Source: Micromonospora sp. NBC_01740 (GTDB lineage: Bacteria > Actinomycetota > Actinomycetes > Mycobacteriales > Micromonosporaceae). From it: a DNA stretch of 64,000 nt. The stretch's first letter is position 1. Every line of letters begins with the position of its first letter. The notes beneath the pieces were generated by a model. That model was given only the letters and a program-made list of their open reading frames with translations, had not been told where the DNA came from and did not search any database. The stretch lies in the NCBI RefSeq assembly GCF_035920365.1, contig NZ_CP109150.1, positions 1,488,001 to 1,552,000 on the forward strand, written 5' to 3'. The translations under genes were made by a program, and so were the position numbers. This document shows, in pieces, positions 51,596-61,020 of this stretch.

Positions 51596-52081
51596 TTGCC
51601 GGAGCTCGTCATCACCGTCGCCCGGTTCGGGTTCCTCATCCTGCTGTGGATCTTCGTGTTCACGGTGGTCGGCGTGATCCGCCGGGACCTGTTCGCGGGC
51701 GCCCGGTCGGGCCGGCTGGTGGCCGCCCCCCGGGCCGTCGGCGCCTCGCTCGGGCAGGCGGCGAAACCGACGAAGGCGAAGCGGGGCAGGGCGGCCCACC
51801 AGCTCGTGGTAACCGCCGGCCAACTGGCCGGGACCCGGATCACCCTCGGCGAAGCGCAGATCACCATCGGCCGGGCGGAGGATTCCACCCTCGTCATCAC
51901 CGACGACTACGCCTCGGCGCGGCACGCCCGTCTGGTGCCGCGCGACGGCCAGTGGTTCGTCGAGGACCTCGGCTCGACTAACGGCACGTACCTGGATCGC
52001 GCTAAGGTCACCGGACCAACCCCCGTCCCCCTCGGCGTGCCGATCCGGATCGGCCGCACTTCTCTCGAATTACGGCCATGA
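51596..52081 (+). CDS. fhaB: FhaB, membrane-anchored FHA-domain protein
   Basis: A 161-residue protein with an N-terminal membrane helix (about 7-28, VARFGFLILLWIFVFTVVGV) and a C-terminal FHA domain (about 70-158: ITIGRAEDSTLVITDDYASA, RHARLVPRDGQWFVEDLGST, NGTYLDRAKV). The TTG start is supported by the conserved family start (M)PELV. In mycobacteria FhaB (FipA) links FtsZ, FtsQ and PknA at division. The end overlaps the phosphatase start (ATGA). Confidence 0.93.
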   Translation: MPELVITVARFGFLILLWIFVFTVVGVIRRDLFAGARSGRLVAAPRAVGASLGQAAKPTKAKRGRAAHQLVVTAGQLAGTRITLGEAQITIGRAEDSTLVITDDYASARHARLVPRDGQWFVEDLGSTNGTYLDRAKVTGPTPVPLGVPIRIGRTSLELRP

Positions 52082-53520
52082 CTCTGACCCTGCGCTATGC
52101 GGCCCACAGCGACCGCGGTCTGATCCGAGACGGTAATCAGGATTCCGTCTACGCCGGGCCGCGGCTTCTCGCCGTCGCCGACGGCATGGGCGGCATGGCC
52201 GCCGGTGACGTCGCCAGCAACATCGTCATCGGTGCCATGGCGCCGCTCGACGAGGACGTCCCAGGTGACGCCCTCGTCGACGCGCTGCGTTCGGCCGTGG
52301 GCACCGCCAACCAGCAGCTCCGCGACACCGTGGACGCCAACCCTCAGCTGGAGGGGATGGGCACCACGCTCACCGCGACCCTCTTCTCCGGCAGCAAGCT
52401 GGGCATGGTCCACATCGGTGACTCGCGGGCCTATCTCCTGCGCAACGGTGAGTTCGCGCAGATCACCAAGGACGACACGTACGTCCAGATGCTCGTCGAC
52501 GAGGGCCGGATCAGCGCCGAGGAGGCGAGCAGCCACCCCCAGCGCTCGCTGCTCACCCGGGCGCTCGACGGCCGCGACATCGACCCGGAATACAGCGTCC
52601 GTCAGGTGCTCCCCGGCGACCGCTACCTGATCTGCAGCGACGGCCTCTCGGGTGTGGTCAGCGCCGACACCATCGGCGAGACGATGCGCGAATACACCGA
52701 CCCGCAGCAGTGCGTGGAGCGGCTGGTGCAGCTCGCCCTGCGCGGCGGCGGCCCGGACAACATCACGGTGATCATCGCCGACGCCACCGACCAGGACATC
52801 GTCGAGGCGAGCCCGATCGTCGGCGGCGCCGCCGCCCGGGACCGGGGCATGGCGACCTCCGCCGACGTGTCCACGCCGGCCGCCCGCGCGTCCGCCCTTT
52901 CCGCGCCGCGCCCGCCCGTTCCCGAGGAACCGACGGCCGGCGCCGACGACGAGTCGGAGCGCCCGAGGCGTCGGCCGGTGCGGGCCGCCGCGATCTCGGT
53001 GGCGTTGCTGGTCCTCGTCGGCGGCGCGGTCTTCGGCGGCTGGAGCTACACCCAGCGGCAGTACTACGTCGGGGCGACCGAGAACGGCCAGGTCGCGGTG
53101 TTCCGGGGCATCCAGGGCGAGATCGCCGGGATGAACCTGTCGACCGTGCACTCCAAGAGCCCAGCGGACCTGGAGGACCTGACGCTGGCCGCCCAGGAGC
53201 AGGTCAAGCAGGGCATCCCGGCCAAGAGCGAGCCCGACGCCGAGCGTCGACTGGCCGAGCTGACCAGCGACGACCCGATGAACCCGAACCTGAAGCCGAT
53301 CTGCCCGCCGAGCCCGAGTCCGAGCGCCGCGGCCGTCACCACCGTCCCGACGCCGACCTCCGTCCCGGTGTCGCCCGCTCCGACCGTCAGCGCGAGTGCG
53401 AGCGCCCCGGTCAGCGGCCGGCCGAGCACGCCGGCTGCGCCGACCACCACGCCCGACGCCCCGCCCTCCGACACCGACTCGCCGGCGCTCGACCCCGCCG
53501 CGTGCCGGTCGCCGGAGTAG
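52078..53520 (+). CDS. pstP: PstP-type PP2C Ser/Thr protein phosphatase
   Basis: A 480-residue phosphatase that removes phosphate from PknA, PknB and their targets. The PP2C domain (about 1-240) has RDGNQDS, VADGMGGMAAGD, GTTLTATL, HIGDSRAYLLRNG, CSDGLSGVV and GGPDNITVII, with the metal-binding Asp residues in place. A linker, one membrane helix (about 304-322, AAISVALLVLVGGAVFGGWS) and an external Ser/Thr/Pro-rich tail follow. This is a longer outside part than in mycobacteria. ATGA overlap with fhaB. Confidence 0.94.
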   Translation: MTLTLRYAAHSDRGLIRDGNQDSVYAGPRLLAVADGMGGMAAGDVASNIVIGAMAPLDEDVPGDALVDALRSAVGTANQQLRDTVDANPQLEGMGTTLTATLFSGSKLGMVHIGDSRAYLLRNGEFAQITKDDTYVQMLVDEGRISAEEASSHPQRSLLTRALDGRDIDPEYSVRQVLPGDRYLICSDGLSGVVSADTIGETMREYTDPQQCVERLVQLALRGGGPDNITVIIADATDQDIVEASPIVGGAAARDRGMATSADVSTPAARASALSAPRPPVPEEPTAGADDESERPRRRPVRAAAISVALLVLVGGAVFGGWSYTQRQYYVGATENGQVAVFRGIQGEIAGMNLSTVHSKSPADLEDLTLAAQEQVKQGIPAKSEPDAERRLAELTSDDPMNPNLKPICPPSPSPSAAAVTTVPTPTSVPVSPAPTVSASASAPVSGRPSTPAAPTTTPDAPPSDTDSPALDPAACRSPE

Positions 53521-53545
53521 GCGCGGCTCGATCCGAGGACGTTCC

Positions 53546-55039
53546 GTGACCGCAGCGGCCATTCCGGCATCCTCGCCCGCCACCACGGGCGAGCAGCCCG
53601 GCGTACGCCTGGCCCGGTCCCGGCGCAACGCCGAGCTGTCGTTGCTGCTGGTCGCCATGGTGCTGGTGGCCGCGTACGGGGCGATGGTCGAGGCGAAGGT
53701 GCTCGACACCGTCACGGCCGACTTCTGGATGCCGGCCGCCGCGCTCACCGCCGTGTTCCTCGGCCTGCACCTGGTGATCCGGTTCCTGGCGCCCTTCGCC
53801 GACCCGGCCCTGCTGCCGGCGGTCGCCCTGCTCAACGGGATCGGGGTCGGCTTCCTGCGCCGGATCGACCTGGGCAAGGCGGCACCGACCGAGCGGGAGG
53901 ACCTGGCCATCTTCGCCGGCACGGGCGGCCGGCAGCTCGCCTGGACGCTCGTCTCGGTCATCCTCGCCGCCGGGCTGCTCACCATCATGCGGGACCACCG
54001 CTCGGTGTCGCGCTACGCGTACACGCTGGGGCTGGCCGGCATCGTGCTGGTGATGATCCCGGCGGTGCTGCCCAGCCGGTTCTCCGAGATCAACGGCGCG
54101 AAGCTGTGGATCAAGTTCGGCGACAGCTTCTCCATCCAGCCGGGCGAGTTCGCGAAGCTGGCCCTGCTGGTCTTCTTCGCCTACTACCTGGTGCGCAAGC
54201 GCGAGGTGTTGTCGCTGGCGAGCCGCCGGTTCCTCGGCATCGACTTCCCGCGCGGGCGGGACCTCGGTCCGGTGGTCGCGGTCTGGCTGGTCAGTGTCCT
54301 GGTTCTCGTCTTCGAGAAGGACCTGGGCACCTCGCTGCTCTACTTCGGCATGTTCGTGGTGACGCTCTACATCGCCACGGAACGGGTCAGCTGGCTGCTT
54401 ATCGGTCTGGTGCTGTTCTTCGGCGGCGTCTACCTGGCGTACGTGCTCGGCGACGTGGTCGGCGGGCCGTTCGCCAACTTCTACCTGCGCGCGCAGATCT
54501 GGCTGGACCCGTTCGCCGACCCCTACAACGACGGCTACCAGCTCGTGCAGGGCCTGCTCGCGCTCGGCACGGGCGGCCTGTTCGGCGCGGGTCCCGGTGG
54601 CGGCCAGCCCGGCCTGCTGCCCGAGGTGCAGAACGACTTCATCTTCGCGGGCATCGGCGAGGAGATCGGCCTCTTCGGCCTCTCCGCCCTGCTCGTGGTC
54701 TACCTGCTGATCGTCGAGCGAGGGCTGCGCGCGGCGCTGGCAGTCCGGGACTCGTTCGGCAAGCTGCTGGCCGGCGGCCTTGCCTTCACTCTCGGGCTCC
54801 AGGTCTTCGTGATCGTCGGCGGGATCAGCAAGCTCATCCCGTTGACCGGGCAGACCACCCCGTTCCTCTCCGCCGGCGGTTCCTCGCTGATGGCGAACTG
54901 GCTGCTCATCGCGGCCCTGCTCCGGATCTCCGACGGTGCCCGCCGCCCCGTCGCCGGCGGTGGCGGCAAGGCGGCCCGACCGTCCGGCGGCCCGCCGGAG
55001 CAGCTGCACGGTGCCCCCACGGAGGTGATCAGGCCGTGA
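53546..55039 (+). CDS. rodA: RodA/FtsW-family SEDS peptidoglycan glycosyltransferase
   Basis: A 497-residue SEDS protein with about ten to twelve membrane helices, which polymerises lipid II glycan chains. Signatures: KLWIKFGDSFSIQPGEFAKL, VFEKDLGTSLLYFGMF, NDFIFAGIGEEIGLFG, and LIPLTGQTTPFLSAGGSS near the end. Gene order (before pbpA, after pstP) matches mycobacterial rodA. The GTG start follows GAGGAC. The GTGA overlap with pbpA suggests that enzyme and partner transpeptidase are made together. Confidence 0.93.
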   Translation: MTAAAIPASSPATTGEQPGVRLARSRRNAELSLLLVAMVLVAAYGAMVEAKVLDTVTADFWMPAAALTAVFLGLHLVIRFLAPFADPALLPAVALLNGIGVGFLRRIDLGKAAPTEREDLAIFAGTGGRQLAWTLVSVILAAGLLTIMRDHRSVSRYAYTLGLAGIVLVMIPAVLPSRFSEINGAKLWIKFGDSFSIQPGEFAKLALLVFFAYYLVRKREVLSLASRRFLGIDFPRGRDLGPVVAVWLVSVLVLVFEKDLGTSLLYFGMFVVTLYIATERVSWLLIGLVLFFGGVYLAYVLGDVVGGPFANFYLRAQIWLDPFADPYNDGYQLVQGLLALGTGGLFGAGPGGGQPGLLPEVQNDFIFAGIGEEIGLFGLSALLVVYLLIVERGLRAALAVRDSFGKLLAGGLAFTLGLQVFVIVGGISKLIPLTGQTTPFLSAGGSSLMANWLLIAALLRISDGARRPVAGGGGKAARPSGGPPEQLHGAPTEVIRP

Positions 55040-56541
55040 ACGCACCCCTGCGCCGCGTCGGCGTCGTCGTCATGGTTCTCTTCGGCCTGCTCTTTGCGAA
55101 CCTGAACTGGATCCAGGCCTACAAGGCCGACGAGTACCGCACCAGCGACTACAACGGTCGGGTCCAGGTCGCCGAGTACGAGCGCAAGCGCGGCAACATC
55201 GAGGCCGGCGGCACCGCCTTCGCGCTCAGCAAAGAGACCGACGGCGAGCTGAAGTTCCAGCGCAGCTACCCCGGCGGGGCCAGGTACGCCCACATCCTCG
55301 GCTACAAGCCGGTCAATCTCGCCGAGACCGGCATCGAGAAGTTCGAGAACGACTTCCTGGCCGGCACCAGCGACGCGCTGATCGCCAACCGGGTCAAGGA
55401 CATGTTCACCGGTGACCAGTCCGGCGGCGGCAACGTCCTGCTGACGGTCTCCAAGGGCGCCCAGAACACCGCGTTCGAGCAGCTGCGCAACAACCGGGTC
55501 GACGCCGCCAAGGGCGCGGCGATCGCCGTCGACCCGCGTACGGGGGCGGTGCAGGCGCTGGTCTCGATGCCCAGCTTCGACCCGAACCCGCTGGTCAGCC
55601 ACAGCACCAACGAGGCCACGGCCGCGTACAACAAGCTGGAGCAGGACCCGGCGGGCCCGCTGAAGAACCGGGCTCTCGGCGAGGTGCTGCCCCCGGGCTC
55701 CACCTTCAAGATCGTGGTGGCCGCCGCGGCGCTGGAAAGCGGCGTGGGTCAGCAGACGAGGATCCCGGCAGGGGCCAGCTGGACCCCGCCGACCTCGGGC
55801 ACGCCGATCCGCAACGCGGCCCCGTCGATCTGCCCCGAGGACGAGGTCACCCTGATCAACGCGGTGACCGAGTCGTGCAACACGGGCTTCGCGCAGATGG
55901 GCGTCCGGCTCGGCGCCGACAAGATCAAGGAGAAGGCCCGGCAGTTCGGCTTCGAGCAGGAGGACCTCACCGTCGGCCACCTCAACGAGGCCGGCCACCC
56001 GGTGGCGGCGAGCCGGACCGGCAGCATGGAGAACGCCGACGGCGGGGCCGACCCGGCCGCGCTGGCCCAGTCCTCCATCGGGCAGCGCGACGTGCGGATG
56101 ACCCCGCTCCAGGGCGCCCTGATCGCCGCGTCCGTCGCCAACGGTGGCAGCCAGATGCGGCCGTACCTGGTCCGCCAGCTGCTCGCCCCGGACCGCACCA
56201 CCAGCTACTACACCGCGAAGCCCCGGGAGCTGCGGCAGCCGGTCAGCGGCCAGGTCGCCAAAGACCTGCGGGACATGATGGTCAGCGTGGTCGAGAACGG
56301 CTCCGGCACGAACGCGCAGCTCAGGGGCTACACGGTCGGCGGCAAGACCGGCACCGCCCAGTCGGCGCCCGACCGGCCCGACCACGGCTGGTTCATCGGC
56401 TTCGCCCTGGACAAGAACGGCACGCCGGTCTCGGCGGTCTGCGTGATGCTGGAGCAGGCCGGCCCCGGCGGCAGCGCCGAGGCGGCCCGGATCGCCGGGC
56501 AGATCATGCGCGCCGCCATCGCCGACCCCGGGGGCCGCTGA
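55036..56541 (+). CDS. pbpA: PbpA, class B penicillin-binding protein
   Basis: A 501-residue transpeptidase. One N-terminal membrane anchor (about 7-26), a dimerisation domain, then the transpeptidase domain (about 155-495) with S222 and K225 in PPGSTFKIVV, SCN at 280-282 and KTG at 437-439. It cross-links peptidoglycan together with the RodA protein encoded just before. The GTG overlaps the rodA stop. The next gene starts one base after its stop. Confidence 0.95.
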   Translation: MNAPLRRVGVVVMVLFGLLFANLNWIQAYKADEYRTSDYNGRVQVAEYERKRGNIEAGGTAFALSKETDGELKFQRSYPGGARYAHILGYKPVNLAETGIEKFENDFLAGTSDALIANRVKDMFTGDQSGGGNVLLTVSKGAQNTAFEQLRNNRVDAAKGAAIAVDPRTGAVQALVSMPSFDPNPLVSHSTNEATAAYNKLEQDPAGPLKNRALGEVLPPGSTFKIVVAAAALESGVGQQTRIPAGASWTPPTSGTPIRNAAPSICPEDEVTLINAVTESCNTGFAQMGVRLGADKIKEKARQFGFEQEDLTVGHLNEAGHPVAASRTGSMENADGGADPAALAQSSIGQRDVRMTPLQGALIAASVANGGSQMRPYLVRQLLAPDRTTSYYTAKPRELRQPVSGQVAKDLRDMMVSVVENGSGTNAQLRGYTVGGKTGTAQSAPDRPDHGWFIGFALDKNGTPVSAVCVMLEQAGPGGSAEAARIAGQIMRAAIADPGGR

Positions 56542-56542
56542 C

Positions 56543-57961
56543 ATGCTGAGCCCCGGGGTGCAGCTCGGCAACCGTTACCGCCTGGACGAGCGGATCGCCA
56601 GCGGTGGCATGGGTGACGTCTGGCGCGGCACCGACCAGGTGCTCGGCCGTACGGTCGCCGTCAAGAGCCTGCTCCCCGCGCTGCTCGACGACCCCGACTT
56701 CGCCGAGCGCTTCCGGGGCGAGGCCCGCACCATGGCCACGATCAACCACCCCGGCGTGGTCGACGTCTACGACTTCGGCAACGACCAGCAGATCGCCTTC
56801 CTGGTCATGGAGTACGTCGAGGGCGACGCGCTGTCGGCCACCCTGGCCCGGGTCGGCCGGCTCACCCCGGCCCGCACGATGGCGCTCGTCGCCCAGGCGG
56901 CTGACGCGCTCCACGCGGCGCACGTGAAGGGCATCGTGCACCGGGACGTGAAGCCCGGAAACCTGCTGGTCCGGCCCAACGGCACCCTGGTGCTCACCGA
57001 CTTCGGCATCGCCCGGTCGGAGCTGGTCGCCCAGCTCACCGCCGCCGGCTCGGTGCTCGGCACGGCCTCGTACATCTCCCCGGAGCAGGCCACCGGCGGG
57101 GTCGCCACGCCCGCGTCCGACGTCTACGCGCTCGGTGTGGTGGCCTACCAGTGCCTCGCCGGCCGACGCCCCTTCGAGGGCGACAATCCCCTCGACATCG
57201 CCATGCGGCACGTGCGGGAGACGCCCCGTCCGCTGCCGGCGGACATTCCGCCGCAGGTCCGGGCGGTGGTCGAGCGGGCCCTGGCGAAGGACCCGGCGGC
57301 ACGCTGGCCGAGCGCCGCCACGCTGGCGGGGGTCGCCCGTCAGCTCAAGGCCCAGCTCTCCCAGCAGGCCCGGGCGGCAGGTCAGCCCATCTCCGCCGCT
57401 CCGGCGTCGCCGGCCGGCCCGCCCGGCCGCGCCCAGGTGCCGCCGCCGCGTCCGCCGGTGTCGCCGCCGCACCGGCAGCCGAACGTCGCCGCGCAGCCGC
57501 CTCGTCCGCCCATGGCGGCCCACCGGCCGCCCGTGGCGAACACCCGGCCGGCCGCCGCGCCCCACCGTCCCACCTCGGTCGCGCCCGCCGCGCCCGTCCA
57601 GCACCCGCAGATGGCGCCGACGGGCTACCCGCGCGGCGCGGCGCCAGTGCCGCAGGCCCGGCCGATGCCGTACGCGGGACACGCCGTCCCGCCGGCGCAC
57701 CAGCCGGGTGGGCAGCGGTCCCGGCCCGGGATGGTGTTCCTCGCCATCCTCGTGGCCGTGCTGGTCCTCGTCTGCTCCGGCGTGATTTCCTACCACCTGC
57801 GGGAAGGCACGAAGTCGAGCGCGGTCACTCCGCCGACGGTGACGTCCGGCGCGCTGTGGCCCGACGGACGCGACGATCCGACCGGAACGTCGTACCGTCG
57901 ACAGGAACTGCCCCGGTCGGGCAGCGACGAGACGACGAGCGAAGGACGACAGACGCGATGA
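56543..57961 (+). CDS. pknA: PknA-like membrane Ser/Thr protein kinase
   Basis: A 472-residue kinase. The kinase domain (about 11-270) has ASGGMGDVWRG, catalytic Lys K41 (VAVK), HRDVKPGN with D136, DFG at 154-156 and TASYISPEQATGG. A Pro-rich juxtamembrane region (280-395) leads to one membrane helix (about 398-417) and a short outside tail of about 50 residues with no PASTA domain, as in mycobacterial PknA. It phosphorylates cell-division and cell-wall proteins. It overlaps pknB by four bases (ATGA). Confidence 0.94.
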   Translation: MLSPGVQLGNRYRLDERIASGGMGDVWRGTDQVLGRTVAVKSLLPALLDDPDFAERFRGEARTMATINHPGVVDVYDFGNDQQIAFLVMEYVEGDALSATLARVGRLTPARTMALVAQAADALHAAHVKGIVHRDVKPGNLLVRPNGTLVLTDFGIARSELVAQLTAAGSVLGTASYISPEQATGGVATPASDVYALGVVAYQCLAGRRPFEGDNPLDIAMRHVRETPRPLPADIPPQVRAVVERALAKDPAARWPSAATLAGVARQLKAQLSQQARAAGQPISAAPASPAGPPGRAQVPPPRPPVSPPHRQPNVAAQPPRPPMAAHRPPVANTRPAAAPHRPTSVAPAAPVQHPQMAPTGYPRGAAPVPQARPMPYAGHAVPPAHQPGGQRSRPGMVFLAILVAVLVLVCSGVISYHLREGTKSSAVTPPTVTSGALWPDGRDDPTGTSYRRQELPRSGSDETTSEGRQTR

Positions 57962-59763
57962 CAGCGCAGGCCCGCCTGCTCGGTGGCAGGTACCAGGTCG
58001 GCGAGCTGCTCGGCTACGGCGGCATGGCCGAGGTGCACCGCGGTCGTGATCTCCGGCTCGGTCGGGACGTCGCGATCAAGATGCTCCGGACCGACCTCGC
58101 CCGGGACGCCACCTTCCAGATGCGGTTCCGCCGGGAGGCGCAGAACGCCGCGTCCCTCAACCACCCGGCGATCGTCGCCGTCTACGACACCGGCGAGGAG
58201 ACCGCGCCCACCGGCGAGACGCTGCCGTTCATCGTGATGGAGTTCGTCAACGGGCGGACCCTCAAGGAGGTGCTGGGCGTCGAGGGGCGGCTCCAGCCGC
58301 GCCGGGCGCTGGAGATCTGCGCCGACATGTGTGCGGCCCTGGAGTTCAGCCACCGGCACGGCATCATCCACCGCGACATCAAGCCCGGCAACGTGATGCT
58401 CACCCAGACCGGCCAGGTCAAGGTGATGGACTTCGGCATCGCGCGGGCGCTGGCCAGCGGCGCCACCACCATGACCCAGACGAGCGCGGTCATCGGTACG
58501 GCGCAGTACCTCTCTCCCGAGCAGGCGCGCGGCGAGGCGGTCGACGCCCGCTCCGACGTCTACGCCGGCGGCTGCGTGCTCTTCGAGCTGGTCTGCGGGC
58601 ATCCCCCGTTCGTCGGCGACAGCCCGGTCAGCGTGGCGTACCAGCACGTGCGGGAGACGCCTCCGACGCCGAGCGACATCAACCCGGACGTGAATCCCGC
58701 GGTCGACGCGATCGTGCTCAAGGCGCTGTCGAAGAACCCGCTCAACCGCTACCAGAGCGCCGGCGAGATGCGGGCCGACCTGCTCCGCGCGGCCGCCGGC
58801 CGCCCGGTGATGGCGACCCCGGTGCTGCCGCAGGAGGAGACGACGCAGCTCGCTCCGGCCGCCGCCGGCTACGCGGGCGCCCCCGGCGCCCCGCAGACCC
58901 GGCAGATGCCGGCCCGGGTCGGCGACCCGCGCCGTCGGAAGGCGTCCTCCTGGCTGATCGCGACGTTCGCGGCGGTGGGCGTCCTCGCGGTGATCGCCCT
59001 CGCCGCCGCCCTGCTGAGCCAGCGCGACGGCGAGGACCTGGCCACGGTCCCCACGGTGACCGGTTTGACCCAGCAGGAGGCGTTCGCCCGGATCGAGCAG
59101 GCCAACCTGGTGCCCAAGGAGGGCGACCAGGTATTCGGCACCTGCCAGAAGGGCCAGGTCGTCAACCAGGACCCGCCCGCCAACTCATCCCTGGAGGCGA
59201 ACCGCGATGTCGTCGTCCGGGTCTGCGGCGGCGTGGAGATGAAGGCCATCCCGTCGGACCTCATCGGCTCCACCTACGAGGGCGCAAAGAACCGGCTGGA
59301 GGCGGCCGGCTTCAAGGTGGAAAAGAAGGAGAGGGACGACGCCGAGAAGGCGGGTATCGTCCTCGATGTGTCGCCCGGGGAGGGCAAGCAGGTCGCCGCG
59401 AAGAGCACGGTCACGCTCACCGTCTCCAGGGGCAACGTCGGCAAGGTGCCCAACGTGGTCGGCTCCAGCGAGGACGACGCCGAGGAGGAGCTGGACGAGG
59501 CGGGCTACCGGGTCGACGTCAAGCGGGGCCGCGAGGTGCCGCCGGAGGAGGCCGGCCAGGTCACTAAGCAGGACCCGCCGGCCGGGAGCAACCTCGCCAG
59601 GGGCAAGACCGTGACGATCGTGGTCACCGTGCCGCAGGCCGAGCCGACGCCCACCGACTCGGCGAGCCCGACGCCCAGCGTCACGCCGACCACCCCCGGT
59701 GACGGCGGCGGCGGAGGCTTCCCGCTGCCGACCACCCCGCCGATCCGCCTGCCCGAGCGCTGA
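57958..59763 (+). CDS. pknB: PknB-like Ser/Thr protein kinase with three PASTA domains
   Basis: A 601-residue kinase. Kinase domain about 11-275: GYGGMAEVHRG, K41 (VAIK), HRDIKPGN with D140, DFG 158-160, and activation-loop threonines in TMTQTSAVIGTAQYLSPEQA. A juxtamembrane segment with TQ motifs, one membrane helix (about 331-354), then three outside PASTA units (about 361-428, 430-498, 500-566) and a Ser/Thr/Pro/Gly tail. Mycobacterial PknB has four PASTA units. PASTA binds muropeptides and couples wall state to kinase activity. Confidence 0.95.
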   Translation: MTAQARLLGGRYQVGELLGYGGMAEVHRGRDLRLGRDVAIKMLRTDLARDATFQMRFRREAQNAASLNHPAIVAVYDTGEETAPTGETLPFIVMEFVNGRTLKEVLGVEGRLQPRRALEICADMCAALEFSHRHGIIHRDIKPGNVMLTQTGQVKVMDFGIARALASGATTMTQTSAVIGTAQYLSPEQARGEAVDARSDVYAGGCVLFELVCGHPPFVGDSPVSVAYQHVRETPPTPSDINPDVNPAVDAIVLKALSKNPLNRYQSAGEMRADLLRAAAGRPVMATPVLPQEETTQLAPAAAGYAGAPGAPQTRQMPARVGDPRRRKASSWLIATFAAVGVLAVIALAAALLSQRDGEDLATVPTVTGLTQQEAFARIEQANLVPKEGDQVFGTCQKGQVVNQDPPANSSLEANRDVVVRVCGGVEMKAIPSDLIGSTYEGAKNRLEAAGFKVEKKERDDAEKAGIVLDVSPGEGKQVAAKSTVTLTVSRGNVGKVPNVVGSSEDDAEEELDEAGYRVDVKRGREVPPEEAGQVTKQDPPAGSNLARGKTVTIVVTVPQAEPTPTDSASPTPSVTPTTPGDGGGGGFPLPTTPPIRLPER

Positions 59764-59771
59764 CCCCGCTC

Positions 59772-60563
59772 GTGAGCGCGGAGGACCCTGCTGGGCGGCA
59801 CCCTGCGGACGCCGCCGGTCAGGGCCCTGTCGACGCCGCCGGGCGGCGCCCTCCGCCGATCGACGACGGCCGGCCGGCGACCGGTGCGGCGGACCGTTCG
59901 AGCCGGTGGCGACGGCGCCTGATCCGCGCGGCGATCCTGGGCCTGGTGGGGCTGCTCCTGGCCAGCCTCCCCTGGCTCTGGACGACGACCGCCGCCCGCG
60001 GCCACCTGTACGGCGAGGCCGACGCGCCCGCCGCCGACGTCGTGATCGTCCTGGGTACGGCGGTGGCGGCGGACCGCCGTCAGCCGGGTGACCGCCTCGC
60101 CGGCCGCCTGGAGACCGCCGCCGCTCTCGTGAAGAGCGGGCGGGCCCGGGTGGTCCTCGTGTCGGGCGACGGGGGCGGCACGTCCGGCGACGAGCCGGCG
60201 GCGATGACCGCCCACCTGGCCGAGCGGCTCGGCGTCGATCCTCGCCGCGTCGTGGCCGACCCGTTCGGCCTGGACACCTACGACACCTGCGCCCGGGCGC
60301 GCGACGTGTACGGCGTCGAACGGGCCCTGATCGTGACCCAGTCCTACCACCTGTCCCGCGCGGTGACGCTGTGCCGGCACCTCGGCCTCGACGTCGACGG
60401 GGTGACCGCCCGCTGTTCCGGCTGCGGACCCGTCCTGCTCGTCGGCAAGGGCGTCCGCGACTACTTCGCCAGCGGCAAGGCGGCATGGGACGCGGTCCGG
60501 GGCAGGCCGCCCGCCGTCCGCTCGCCCGTGAACTCCGGCGTGGCGGATGCGCTGACGGGCTGA
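59772..60563 (+). CDS. YdcF/SanA-family (DUF218) membrane protein
   Basis: A 263-residue protein. A disordered start, one membrane helix (about 49-68, LIRAAILGLVGLLLASLPWL) and an external DUF218 domain (about 85-235: DVVIVLGTAV, GRLETAAALVKSGRARVVLV, GDEPAAM, DTCARARDVYGVERALIVTQ, YHLSRAVTLC). SanA-type proteins affect envelope integrity and vancomycin exclusion in enterics. The GTG start is nine bases after the pknB stop, so it is probably part of the cell-wall operon. Confidence 0.87.
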   Translation: MSAEDPAGRHPADAAGQGPVDAAGRRPPPIDDGRPATGAADRSSRWRRRLIRAAILGLVGLLLASLPWLWTTTAARGHLYGEADAPAADVVIVLGTAVAADRRQPGDRLAGRLETAAALVKSGRARVVLVSGDGGGTSGDEPAAMTAHLAERLGVDPRRVVADPFGLDTYDTCARARDVYGVERALIVTQSYHLSRAVTLCRHLGLDVDGVTARCSGCGPVLLVGKGVRDYFASGKAAWDAVRGRPPAVRSPVNSGVADALTG

Positions 60564-60642
60564 CCGCGCGGTGGGCGGGCGTAACAGGAAGGCCCTCTGG
60601 CATCGAGCTGAGTGACTTGCCGGGGGCGGCGATCGGATGTTC

Positions 60643-60648
60643 TACCAT
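60643..60648 (+). promoter_or_regulatory. -10 box TACCAT, leaderless promoter
   Basis: TACCAT ends six bases before the ATG at 60655. A degenerate copy of the CAGGAAGGGCCCT element lies about 60 bases upstream, after the YdcF-like gene. Confidence 0.5.
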
Positions 60649-60654
60649 CGCCGG

Positions 60655-60999
60655 ATGAAGGCCGGGACCGAGCGGGGCAGATCGAGATTCGACACCTGGG
60701 TGACGCCGACCCGGGTCGCCTGGCTCGGGAGCGCCGTGGTGGTGCTCCTGCTGGCCCTACCGGTCCACATCCTCGGGCCGGGGGACCACGAACAGAAGAG
60801 CTGCGGCAACGCGTTGAGGCTCGACCTGGACTTATGGGCAGGCCCCTCGGACGGGGACTACTGGGAGAAGGCGCACCGGACCTGCAACGCGAAGCGCATC
60901 GGCCGGATCGGTCAGGCCGTCGGCGTCGTCTCGGTGACGGTCCTGGCCGTCACACTCCTGACCGCGCGCGCCCGTCGACAGGATGACGACGAGTACTGA
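60655..60999 (+). CDS. membrane protein with two helices (114 aa)
   Basis: Two hydrophobic segments (about 22-40, VAWLGSAVVVLLLALPVHIL, and 84-102, IGQAVGVVSVTVLAVTLLTA) with two cysteines in the outside loop (C52 in KSCGN, C77 in RTCNAK) that could form a disulfide. No family was recognised. The ATG at 60655 is chosen for its leaderless promoter. Confidence 0.6.
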   Translation: MKAGTERGRSRFDTWVTPTRVAWLGSAVVVLLLALPVHILGPGDHEQKSCGNALRLDLDLWAGPSDGDYWEKAHRTCNAKRIGRIGQAVGVVSVTVLAVTLLTARARRQDDDEY

Positions 61000-61020
61000 C
61001 GATCCGACAGAGGCCGCCCG

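Noticed and set aside
54106..55035. Upstream extension of the pbpA frame
   Set aside because: It overlaps the rodA gene in another frame, is Arg-rich and has no family similarity. The GTG at 55036 gives a normal PbpA start.
57151..57957. Upstream extension of the pknB frame
   Set aside because: It overlaps the coding part of pknA. The kinase domain begins right after the ATG at 57958.
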